From positions 496,001-560,000 of the forward strand of contig CAWGSA010000002.1 in assembly GCA_963825175.1 (NCBI GenBank): a stretch of DNA of 64,000 nt, in the 5' to 3' direction. Of this stretch, positions 1-8,460 are shown in pieces (position 1 is the stretch's first letter; the number at the start of each line of letters is the position of its first letter). The notes under the pieces are model-generated. The model did no database searches, was not told where the DNA came from, and saw only the letters and a list, made by a program, of their open reading frames with translations. The stretch comes from DATFTF01 sp963825175 (GTDB lineage: Bacteria; Acidobacteriota; Thermoanaerobaculia; UBA5066; Gp7-AA6). Made by a program: the position numbers and the translations under genes.

Positions 1-14
1 CAAGGAGGGATCTC

Positions 15-1571
15 ATGGCCGAACTCCACGTCCCCGCCGACTACCCGACGATCGCTTCGGCCGTCGCGGCGGCGCGCACGCGGACCGATGACTCGACCAC
101 GATCCTCGTCGCGCCTGGTGTCTACCCGGAGTCGGAGGTCGTGCTCGACGTCTCGAACCTGACTCTCGTCGGCACGACGTCACTCGCGCGAGGTCCGGAC
201 GCGTTCCCGCTCGATTCGGATCACCAGCCGGGCGTGGCCAGGGTTCAGAAAGACCTCCCGGCGGGCGCGGTCATGTTTCAAGTACAGGCCGCGAACGTAC
301 GAATCACCGGGCTGGTTCTCGACGGACTCCGGCCGCTCTCGCTGCTCTTGATGGGGCCGGGACAAGGAGGCGTCGTGATCAACATAGATGGCGCGCTCAC
401 GTCGTCGGACGGCTTCTCGATCGAGGGGAACCTCTTCCAGGGAGCCGCAACAGGGGTCTTCTCGCGCATGGCGAGCGGCACGATCCAGGGAAACCGCGTC
501 ACCTTGATGAACAGCGGCAGCGCGTCCTTCGGCGGACCGCCCGAACAGGACAAATCGGTTGCCTTCCGCGACAACCTGGTGATCGGCAACACAAACGTCG
601 GGGCAGCCTTCCAAGGAGGCATCGGCTCGAAGAACTCCGTCCCCACGACCCACCCCGGGCCAGGGAGCCTGTCCGTCGAAGTGTCCGGTAACGAGTTCCG
701 CGCGAATGGCGCGGTGGGGCCCAATTTCCCGAGCCTGGGCCTCTCGTTCCTCATCAACGACGACTCCCGGAGCGACACGACCCTGCCCGCGAGGATTCAG
801 GCGCACGTCCACGACAACCTCTTCATCGAGAACCGGAACTGGGGCATGGGCGTCGCGCAGCGCGTCTCGCTCAGCGCCCGCCTCACAGGCTTCGAGTTCG
901 AGGGGACCTTCGAACGCAACCGCTACTGCGGCAACGGGCTCAATGAGGCGATCTTTGCCTTTCGGCAAGTCACGACCACTCTCGGCGGCGGCGCGCAGAT
1001 TTTCCGCTTCGGCCGGGGCTCGAGCTACGTCATCCATGCCGAGAACGACCCGTTGGCGTGGATCGGCTACGATCTGGATCACCCGGCGAACGATCCCGAC
1101 CCGCACGACTATACGAATCCCACCGAGCACGAGGACCCGGGGGCCCCACTCGGGAACACACTGATCTTCAACGGCGCGATCGTTCCGACGGCGGACGCGC
1201 CTGTCCTCCGAAGGCTCACGCCGATGACTGGCGACAGGACCCCGCCCGTGGTCGGGCTCCAGCTCTCGAAAACGGTCCTCTGGCCGCCCAACAAGAACGT
1301 CGTGCCCGTCGATTTCACGATCGAGGCCAAGGACGAGTGCATACCGGCCGCGGACCTCGTCGTTCTCTCCTGCCACGCGACGAGCAGCGAGCCCGGCGAT
1401 GAAGACGCGAGCGTGGTCATGAGCGGCCCGTTTTCGGGCACGGCATCGCTTCGTGCCGAGCGCCTGGCCGACGGCCCAGGGCGCGTCTACACGATCCGCT
1501 GCGAGGTCGCCGACGCGAGCGGCAACGTCGGCATCGGCGAGGCGACGGTCGTCGTCCCGCACTCGCAGTAG
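15..1571 (+). CDS. Parallel beta-helix protein with a C-terminal Ig/HYR-like domain
   Basis: A 518-residue protein. The opening stretch (HVPADYPTIASAVAAA, then ILVAPGVYPE) is the typical start of right-handed parallel beta-helix proteins of the NosD/pectate-lyase fold. Residues from about 100 to 340 carry repeated short G-N-x-F/x-I-x-G-N turns that fit helix rungs. From about residue 400 (DRTPPVV, LWPPNK, then VADASGNVG) the sequence looks like a HYR/Ig-like domain common in surface proteins. A Shine-Dalgarno AGGAGG lies 6 bases before the ATG. I see no signal peptide at this start, so export by a conventional Sec route is unproven. The specific substrate is unknown. The fold call is by motif only. 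Confidence 0.75.
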   Translation: MAELHVPADYPTIASAVAAARTRTDDSTTILVAPGVYPESEVVLDVSNLTLVGTTSLARGPDAFPLDSDHQPGVARVQKDLPAGAVMFQVQAANVRITGLVLDGLRPLSLLLMGPGQGGVVINIDGALTSSDGFSIEGNLFQGAATGVFSRMASGTIQGNRVTLMNSGSASFGGPPEQDKSVAFRDNLVIGNTNVGAAFQGGIGSKNSVPTTHPGPGSLSVEVSGNEFRANGAVGPNFPSLGLSFLINDDSRSDTTLPARIQAHVHDNLFIENRNWGMGVAQRVSLSARLTGFEFEGTFERNRYCGNGLNEAIFAFRQVTTTLGGGAQIFRFGRGSSYVIHAENDPLAWIGYDLDHPANDPDPHDYTNPTEHEDPGAPLGNTLIFNGAIVPTADAPVLRRLTPMTGDRTPPVVGLQLSKTVLWPPNKNVVPVDFTIEAKDECIPAADLVVLSCHATSSEPGDEDASVVMSGPFSGTASLRAERLADGPGRVYTIRCEVADASGNVGIGEATVVVPHSQ

Positions 1572-1755
1572 CAGCGTCGAGGCGCCGCGGCAACCGCAAT
1601 TCGGCTCGGCGGGGAGGCGGGGGCTCATCGAGCACGCAGTCACCGAATCGGACCGCTCTCTCGCTCCCAGAAAAACCCAAGAACTTTCTAGTGTTTCGCC
1701 AACGACTTTTTCGACCTCGCCGCGACATCTTGATCGTCGCGCAGGGAGGGAAACC

Positions 1756-4581
1756 ATGAAGAACGCCAGAATCAACGGCATCAGCTGTCCTGTTCTGCTC
1801 CTCATCCTCGCGGGCATGGCTCTTTCCGCCTCGACAGTCTCGGCGGGCGTCAACAGGTGGACGACCAACGGCCCGGCAGGGGGAGACATTCAGGCGCTCG
1901 CGATCGACGCCGCGAACCCAGCCACGCTGTATGCCGGCACATACGGCGCCGGCGTCCTCAAGAGCACGAACGGCGGAGGGACCTGGAGCGCCGCGAGCAC
2001 CGGCCTGACCAGCAACCTTGTCTACTCCCTGGTCATCGATCCTTCGGCGCCCGGCACGCTCTATGCCGGCACTCAACAGGGCGGGGTCTGCAAGAGCACC
2101 GATGGCGGGGTGAGCTGGAGCGCTGTTAACGTCGGACTGGCCAACCCCTTTGTCGTCTCGGCCCTGGCCATTGATCCTTCGGCGCCGACCACGATTTACT
2201 CCGGCACGGGCGACGGCGTCTTCAAGAGCATCAATGGCGGGGGGAGCTGGACGGCCAGCAACGCCGGTCTGACCAACACTGTTGTCTTCGCCCTGGCCAT
2301 CGATCCGTCGGCGCCGTCCACCCTCTACGCCGGCACGGACGACGGCGTCTTCAAGAGCAGCGATGGCGGGGGGAGCTGGGCGGCCATCGACGCCGGTCTG
2401 ACCAGGGCCAGTATCCGATTCCTGGCCATTGATCCTTCGACATCGACCACCCTCTACGCCGGTACAGTCGACCGCGGCGTCTACAAGAGCATCAATGGCG
2501 GGGAGAGTTGGACGGCCAGCAAAGCTGGCCTGACCAACATCAACACTGGCCTGACCAACAATGGGGTGTCTGCACTGGCGATCGATCCCTCGGCGACGGC
2601 CACCCTTTACGCCGGCACGTACGACGGTGGCGTCTTCAAGAGCATCAATGGCGGGGGGAGCTGGATGGCCATCAATGCTGGCTTAACCGACACCTTTGTC
2701 CTTGCTCTGGCCATTGATCCATCGGCGCCGGCCACCCTCTACGCGGGGACGGGTATCGGCGGCGTCTTCAAGAGCAAGAACGGCGGGAGCTGGACGGCCA
2801 CCGACACCGGCCTGAACTTCGTTGTCAGAGCCTTGGCGATTGATCCTTCGACGCCGGACGACCTCTACGCCGGTGGGGATGGGGGCGTCTTCAAGGGCAG
2901 GAACGGCGGAGACAACTGGACGGCCATCAACGCCGGGCTGACCGATCTCGGTGTCACGGCTCTGGCCATCAATCCGTCGAAGACAGATGACTTCTACGCC
3001 GGCACCGCCTCATATGATTACCCCGGCGTCTTCGAGAGCACCGACCATGGGGCCAACTGGACGCAGAGCCTCTACGCTGACGTCTTCGCCCTGGTGATTG
3101 ATCCCTCAGCGCCGGCCACGCTCTATATCGGTACGCAGCTCCCCGGCGGGGTCTCCAGGAGCACCAACGGCGGGCAGAGCTGGAGCTGGGTCAACGCCGG
3201 CCTGCAACTTGATCCCGACGCGGGCGTTATCGCCTTAGCCATCGATCCTTCGATCTCGGCCACAATCTACGCCGGTACATCCAACGGCGGCGTCTTCAAG
3301 AGTACCAACGGCGGGGAGAGCTGGAGCGCCATCAACGCAGGCCTCACCGGCAGGCGCGTTCAGGTCTTGACCATCGATCCTTCGACGCCTGCCACCCTCT
3401 ACGCCGGCACAGGCGCCAGCGGGGTCTTCAAGAGCACCAATGGCGGGGGAAGCTGGATTGCCATCAACACCGGTCTCACCAACACCAATGTCAGCGCCCT
3501 GGCGATCGATCCGACGGCACCGGCCACGCTCTACGCCGGCACGTCGGGTGGCGGAGTCTTCAAGAGCACGGATGCGGGCGGAAGCTGGACGCCGATCAAC
3601 GCGGGCCTCGCCAATCTGACCGTCAACGCGCTGGCCATCGACCCTTCGATGCCGACCAGGCTCTACGCCGGCACGGATGGTGGAGTCTACGAACTTCAGA
3701 TTTTTTCCGGCACCCTGGATCTGTCGGTCGGCGCCGACAACAAGACGCGCGTCCTGTTCACCGACTCCGACAATCGTGCGGTCTTTCGGAGTTTCGACAA
3801 TTCGGGAAAATCCACCAGCGACGGCCCGAATGGGCCCTACAGCGGCTGGAGCGCGCGGGCGGTGGCCGATGGCTCGGACGGCCTGACCCGAGTGCTGTGG
3901 AATAGCCTGGATGGAAGGGCGGCGCTCTGGCTCCTTGGGCCGACCGGCAATCAGGCCTCCCATGTCTATGGTCCAAAGGCCGGGTGGACGGCTGTGGATG
4001 TGTCGGTGGGCAGCGGCGGTACGACGCATCTCTTGTGGACGAACATCGATGGCCGGACGGAGCTCACGAGCGTGGCTGTTTCCGGAGCTCTGGTCGGTGA
4101 CACGACGTATGGCCCCTTCAGCGGCTGGATTGCAAGAGCCATCTCCGATGGAGCCGACGGCCTGACACGGATTCTGTGGAGCAATACCGATGGCAGAGTG
4201 GGACTCTCGTTGATCGATGCGGGGCAAATCGTCGCCTCCTATCGATTTGTCCTTGAACCAGGGTGGACGGCGCGTGACATAGCGGTAGGCATCGACAACC
4301 AGGCGCGCGTTCTTCTCGCCAACTCCGACGGCCGGATGACTCTCTGGAGCGTGGACAACTCCGGCGCGGTGACGAACTCCGGGACAGTCTACGAGCCTCC
4401 GGCGTCAGGCCAGACTGCTAACCGGATCTCTGCAGGAGCGGATGGCTTGACGCGCGTGCTGTGGACGAGCCCGGCAGGGGCCGGGACTCTGTGGTTGATG
4501 GGCCTCGACAACGTCTTGCAGGGCTCCTTTGGCTTCTGCGGCGACTTCGGGGCGAGCTCGGGGTGCGGAGCCTTCGACTAG
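1756..4581 (+). CDS. Secreted Asp-box (BNR/YCF48-like) propeller protein, paralog 1
   Basis: I place the start at ATG 1756, after AGGGAGGG, because it begins a good Sec signal peptide (MKNARINGI..., cleavage near SAGVNRW). The mature protein has about 14 repeats of roughly 40 residues with the pattern LAIDPSxPxTLYAGTxxGGVFKS(T/I)NGGxSW, the Asp-box (S-x-D/N-x-G-x-S/T-W) of BNR and sortilin-type beta-propellers. The last third (from about residue 655) is a different module made of units such as DGLTRVLWxxxDGR and GWTAxDVSVG, ending in an FGFCGDFG tail. The 941-residue protein is probably secreted or displayed on the surface. Its ligand is unknown. The next two genes share the same architecture and form a tandem family. 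Confidence 0.85.
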   Translation: MKNARINGISCPVLLLILAGMALSASTVSAGVNRWTTNGPAGGDIQALAIDAANPATLYAGTYGAGVLKSTNGGGTWSAASTGLTSNLVYSLVIDPSAPGTLYAGTQQGGVCKSTDGGVSWSAVNVGLANPFVVSALAIDPSAPTTIYSGTGDGVFKSINGGGSWTASNAGLTNTVVFALAIDPSAPSTLYAGTDDGVFKSSDGGGSWAAIDAGLTRASIRFLAIDPSTSTTLYAGTVDRGVYKSINGGESWTASKAGLTNINTGLTNNGVSALAIDPSATATLYAGTYDGGVFKSINGGGSWMAINAGLTDTFVLALAIDPSAPATLYAGTGIGGVFKSKNGGSWTATDTGLNFVVRALAIDPSTPDDLYAGGDGGVFKGRNGGDNWTAINAGLTDLGVTALAINPSKTDDFYAGTASYDYPGVFESTDHGANWTQSLYADVFALVIDPSAPATLYIGTQLPGGVSRSTNGGQSWSWVNAGLQLDPDAGVIALAIDPSISATIYAGTSNGGVFKSTNGGESWSAINAGLTGRRVQVLTIDPSTPATLYAGTGASGVFKSTNGGGSWIAINTGLTNTNVSALAIDPTAPATLYAGTSGGGVFKSTDAGGSWTPINAGLANLTVNALAIDPSMPTRLYAGTDGGVYELQIFSGTLDLSVGADNKTRVLFTDSDNRAVFRSFDNSGKSTSDGPNGPYSGWSARAVADGSDGLTRVLWNSLDGRAALWLLGPTGNQASHVYGPKAGWTAVDVSVGSGGTTHLLWTNIDGRTELTSVAVSGALVGDTTYGPFSGWIARAISDGADGLTRILWSNTDGRVGLSLIDAGQIVASYRFVLEPGWTARDIAVGIDNQARVLLANSDGRMTLWSVDNSGAVTNSGTVYEPPASGQTANRISAGADGLTRVLWTSPAGAGTLWLMGLDNVLQGSFGFCGDFGASSGCGAFD

Positions 4582-4598
4582 CGACTAGGAGCTTAGCT

Positions 4599-6482
4599 AT
4601 GAAATATCCTGCTTGTCTCGCTGCGCTGCGAAAAGCGCTTCGTATCTGCGGTTTTCTTCTGGCGACCGCGCTGATCACGCCGCACGCCTTCGCCGGCATC
4701 AACCGATGGACCACCAGCGGGCCACTCGGGTATTACCTGTCCGTCGATGCGCTTGCGATCGACCCGACGAACCCGGACAGGGTTTACGCCGGCACCTCGG
4801 ACGGAATCTACCGAACTCAGGATGGCGGCCGGACCTGGGCGACTCTGCTGTCCGTTTCCGCTTCGGGCCTGACGATCGACCCGACCAATTCCTCGATCGT
4901 CTATGCGGCGACGAGTTACGGGGTTCTTCGGAGCGTCGACGCGGGGGCCACCTGGGCCCCGGTGGGTCCCCCGACGACGTTTCCGCTGGCGCATTCCCTG
5001 GCCATCGACCAGGCAAACCCCGACACCGTCCTGGCTGGCACCGAGGACGGTGTCTTCAAGAGCAACGACCGCGGCGTCCATTGGAGTGGAAGACTTCTCG
5101 CCCTTTCGATCTACAGTCTTGTCGTCTCTCCCCAGCCGTCGTCCGCGATCTTCGGAGCCGACTTCGACGAGGACTACTTTCACTCGTTTCCCTCCTCGCT
5201 CTACACGAGCACCGACGGGGGGGCGACCTGGACCAATACCAACACGGGTTTTGTGATCAATCCGGGCACCCTGGCGATCGATCCGACCCGCCCTTCCACG
5301 CTTTATGCGGGAAGCTCGGACGGCGTCATCAAGAGCGTGGACTCCGGCTCGACCTGGAGGCTGGGGAGCGAGATCGGAAGCGTCCGGGCCCTGGTGCTGG
5401 ATCCCAGCAATCCCCTCACGCTCTACGCGGCGACCTTCTTTGCGGTTTTTCGCAGCACGGACGGGGGCGTCACGTGGGACCTTTTCGGAGATCGATATCT
5501 GTTCGACCTCCACGCGAGTTCCCTGGCGATCGATTCATCGGGCACCAGGCTGTATGCCGGAACGAGCGACGGCGTCTTCACCTATCGAATCGCTCCGGGG
5601 CCGTTGGGGCCTCAGGACGTGTCGGTCGCGACGGACGGCGGAACGCGCGTTCCGTTCACTGACCTCGACGGCCGCGCCGTTTTCCGGACCTTCGACAATT
5701 CGGGCAACTCCTCTGCCGACGGACCCCACGGCCCTTACCGCGGCTGGAGAGTGCGAGCGGTGGCCGACGGCGCGGACGACCTGACACGCGTGCTGTGGAA
5801 TCACCAGGACGGGTCGGCGGCGCTGTGGCTCCTGGGACCCGCGGGCAATCAAGCCTCTTACCGCTTTGGCCCGGCGGCCGGCTGGACGGCCGTGGACGTG
5901 TCGGCGGCCGGCGGCCATACAAGTCATATATTGTGGACGAGCAGTGACGGCCGGACGGCCGTGACGGAGGTGACTCCTTCGGGCGCTCTGGTCGGGAACA
6001 CCACGTACGGGCCTTTCTACGGCTGGACTGCCCAATCCATCTCCGATGGAGCGGACGGTCTGACGCGGCTCCTGTGGAGTCACACCGACGGCAGGGTGGG
6101 ACTCTCGCTGATCGACGCCGGTCAGATCGTCGCCACTCACCGATTCGCGCCGGGCCCTGGCTGGGAGGCGCTCGACGTCGCGGTGGCTAGCGACAACCAG
6201 GCGCGCATCCTCTTTGTCAACGCCGACGGCAGGATGGCTGTCTGGAGCGTGGACAACTCCGGCGCGGTAAGGAACTCCGGGACAGTTTACGGGCCTTCGC
6301 CGTCCGGTCAGGTCGCGGCCCGTGTTTCGGCCGGAGCGGATGGCTTGACACGCGTGCTGTGGACGAGCCCGGACGGGAACGGATCTGTGTCGTTGATGGG
6401 CTCCGACAACGTCTTGCGGAGATCCTTTGGCTTCTGCGGCGACTTCGGGGAGAGCTCGGGATGCGGCACTTGGGACTTCTAG
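4599..6482 (+). CDS. Secreted Asp-box propeller protein, paralog 2
   Basis: The start at ATG 4599 gives a signal peptide (hydrophobic stretch GFLLATALITPHAFA-like, cleaved before GINRWTTSGP). It has about seven Asp-box repeats (DGGRTW, DAGATW, DRGVHW, DGGATW and so on), half as many as paralog 1. It then has the same C-terminal module with DNSGNSSADGPHGPY and GWTAVDVSA units and ends in FGFCGDFGESSGC. Length is 627 residues. It lies 17 bases after paralog 1, so the two are probably co-transcribed. Function is unknown beyond the propeller fold. I infer binding to extracellular material because the protein is secreted and repetitive and shows no catalytic motif I recognise. Confidence 0.85.
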   Translation: MKYPACLAALRKALRICGFLLATALITPHAFAGINRWTTSGPLGYYLSVDALAIDPTNPDRVYAGTSDGIYRTQDGGRTWATLLSVSASGLTIDPTNSSIVYAATSYGVLRSVDAGATWAPVGPPTTFPLAHSLAIDQANPDTVLAGTEDGVFKSNDRGVHWSGRLLALSIYSLVVSPQPSSAIFGADFDEDYFHSFPSSLYTSTDGGATWTNTNTGFVINPGTLAIDPTRPSTLYAGSSDGVIKSVDSGSTWRLGSEIGSVRALVLDPSNPLTLYAATFFAVFRSTDGGVTWDLFGDRYLFDLHASSLAIDSSGTRLYAGTSDGVFTYRIAPGPLGPQDVSVATDGGTRVPFTDLDGRAVFRTFDNSGNSSADGPHGPYRGWRVRAVADGADDLTRVLWNHQDGSAALWLLGPAGNQASYRFGPAAGWTAVDVSAAGGHTSHILWTSSDGRTAVTEVTPSGALVGNTTYGPFYGWTAQSISDGADGLTRLLWSHTDGRVGLSLIDAGQIVATHRFAPGPGWEALDVAVASDNQARILFVNADGRMAVWSVDNSGAVRNSGTVYGPSPSGQVAARVSAGADGLTRVLWTSPDGNGSVSLMGSDNVLRRSFGFCGDFGESSGCGTWDF

Positions 6483-6567
6483 CCAGGCGACCAGGGTCGC
6501 GCGGTCTCGTTCGTCGCGTTCAAGCCTCAAATCGTGGGCGGTTTGCAATCGGCGAGGAGGAAGTTTT

Positions 6568-8460
6568 ATGAATCGTGGTGCTGGCTTCCCGGCGCAGCGA
6601 AAAGAGATTCGCTTCTGCCTCTTTCTTCTGGCGGCAATCGTCCTTGCCCCACCGCTCGCGTTGGGCGGCGTCAACCGATGGACCACCGAGGGGCTCTCCG
6701 GTGTGTTTATCGCTTCGCTGGCGGTCGATCCCACGAACGCCGACACGGTATATGCCGGGACGTACAACGGCGGGATCTTCCAGAGTAGGGATGGTGGCTC
6801 GAGCTGGACTTCCTCCCTCTCGGTCTCAGCCGGTGTCCAGGCCTCGGGCTTGGCGATCGACCCGTCGTCTCCCTCGACCGTCTATGCGGCAACGGCCGGA
6901 GGTATTTTCAGAAGCGTCAACGCGGGCGGCAATTGGGCCGCGGTAGGGCCTCAAGCGGTAGGAGCTCGAGGCGCTGCCTATTCCGTAGGGATTGACCCCG
7001 TGGCCCCCGCGACCGTGTATGCGGGCACGGCCGAGGGCGTGTTCCAGAGCGACGATCGAGGCGCCAGCTGGAACGGGAGTCATCTCGCGGCGGCGATCTA
7101 CAGTCTGGCCTTCTCTCGCCAGTCCCCTTCCACGATCTTCGGAGCCGACTATCAGGCCTCCTACTACTACTACTCTTCTCCAACCTCCTCTCTGTACAAG
7201 AGTACCGACCGGGGGGCGACGTGGAAGAGCTCCAGCCCTGGGTTTTCGGTCTGGCCGGGCACTCTGGCGGTCGATCCGACGAATCCTTCGGTTCTCTACG
7301 CAGGGGGCGATTCCGGCCTCTCTAAGAGCGAGGACTCCGGTTCGACCTGGCGACTGGTGTTCTCCGGAACCGTCCGGGCCCTCGTCATGGACCCGCGTAA
7401 CCCTCTCACGCTCTACGCGGGGACCATCTTCGCGGTCTTTCGAAGCATGGATGGGGGCGTCACCTGGCACGTATTTGGCGGCCCGATTGATCTCTTCGCC
7501 ATTTCCCTGGCGATCGACCAAACGGGCACCAGGCTGTACGCCGGAACGCCCAACGGCGTCTTCTCGTATCAGATCGTTCCCGGATCGGTGGGGCCTGTGG
7601 ATCTGTCGGTCGGTACGGATAACAAGACGCGCGTCCTATACGCCGAAAGCGACAAGATGGCGTTCTTCCGGCGTTTCGACACCTCGGGGAATTCCACGAT
7701 CGACGGGCCCTATGGCCCTTACGCCGGCTGGATCGCGAGCTCCGCGGCGGACGGCCCGGACGGCCAGACGCGTTTGCTGTGGACCAACCCGGATGGCTCG
7801 GCGGGGCTCTGGCTGCTGGGGCCGACGGGCATTCAGGCCTCCTACCGGTACGGCCCCGCAGCCGGCTGGACGGCTCTCGACGTGTCGGTGGCTCGCAACG
7901 GCACCACTCATCTGTTGTGGACACAGGACGACGCTCGAATAGGGCTGCTGAGCGTGGGCATCTCGGGCGCCGTGGTCAACCGCGCGACGTATGGCCCGTT
8001 TTACGGCTGGCAGGCCCGATCCATCGCCGATGGAGCCGACGGCTTGACGCGGCTTCTCTGGAACAAATTCGACGGCTCGGTGGGCCTCTCCTTGCTCGAA
8101 ACGGGAAGCATCGCCGCCACCTATCGATTTTCTTCTTCTCTCGGGTGGACGGCGCAGGACGTGACCGTTGCGAGCGACACCCAGACACGCATCCTCATGG
8201 TCAACGATGACGGACGAATGGCTCTCTGGAGCGTGAATAACTCTGGCGCAGTAACGAAATCCGGACCGGTGTACGCACCTCCAGCGTCCGGTCAGGTCGC
8301 TGCCCGTATCTCGGCGGGAGCGGATGGCCTCACACGCGTTCTGTGGACGAGCCCGGAAGGCAACGGGACTCTTTGGCTCCTGGACCTCGACAACGTTCGC
8401 CAGGCTTCCTTCGATCTCGGACCGACCACTGCTTTGGTTGCTTTGACTACTGACAGATGA
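6568..8460 (+). CDS. Secreted Asp-box propeller protein, paralog 3
   Basis: ATG 6568 follows a strong ribosome site (GAGGAGGAAG) and starts a signal peptide that ends near LGGVNRW. The protein repeats the layout of paralog 2: about seven Asp-box units (for example DGGSSWTS and DRGASWNG), then the GWTALDVSV and DGLTRLLW module. It lacks the FGFCGDFG end of the first two and stops with SFDLGPTT followed by a short tail. Length is 630 residues. The stop overlaps the start of the next gene in an ATGA, so translation of the phosphodiesterase-like gene may be coupled to it. Role unknown. Confidence 0.85.
   Translation: MNRGAGFPAQRKEIRFCLFLLAAIVLAPPLALGGVNRWTTEGLSGVFIASLAVDPTNADTVYAGTYNGGIFQSRDGGSSWTSSLSVSAGVQASGLAIDPSSPSTVYAATAGGIFRSVNAGGNWAAVGPQAVGARGAAYSVGIDPVAPATVYAGTAEGVFQSDDRGASWNGSHLAAAIYSLAFSRQSPSTIFGADYQASYYYYSSPTSSLYKSTDRGATWKSSSPGFSVWPGTLAVDPTNPSVLYAGGDSGLSKSEDSGSTWRLVFSGTVRALVMDPRNPLTLYAGTIFAVFRSMDGGVTWHVFGGPIDLFAISLAIDQTGTRLYAGTPNGVFSYQIVPGSVGPVDLSVGTDNKTRVLYAESDKMAFFRRFDTSGNSTIDGPYGPYAGWIASSAADGPDGQTRLLWTNPDGSAGLWLLGPTGIQASYRYGPAAGWTALDVSVARNGTTHLLWTQDDARIGLLSVGISGAVVNRATYGPFYGWQARSIADGADGLTRLLWNKFDGSVGLSLLETGSIAATYRFSSSLGWTAQDVTVASDTQTRILMVNDDGRMALWSVNNSGAVTKSGPVYAPPASGQVAARISAGADGLTRVLWTSPEGNGTLWLLDLDNVRQASFDLGPTTALVALTTDR

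Noticed and set aside
1756..3690. Regular ~120-base repeats as a possible CRISPR or satellite array
   Set aside because: The repeats stay in frame and encode Asp-box propeller blades with a signal peptide in front.
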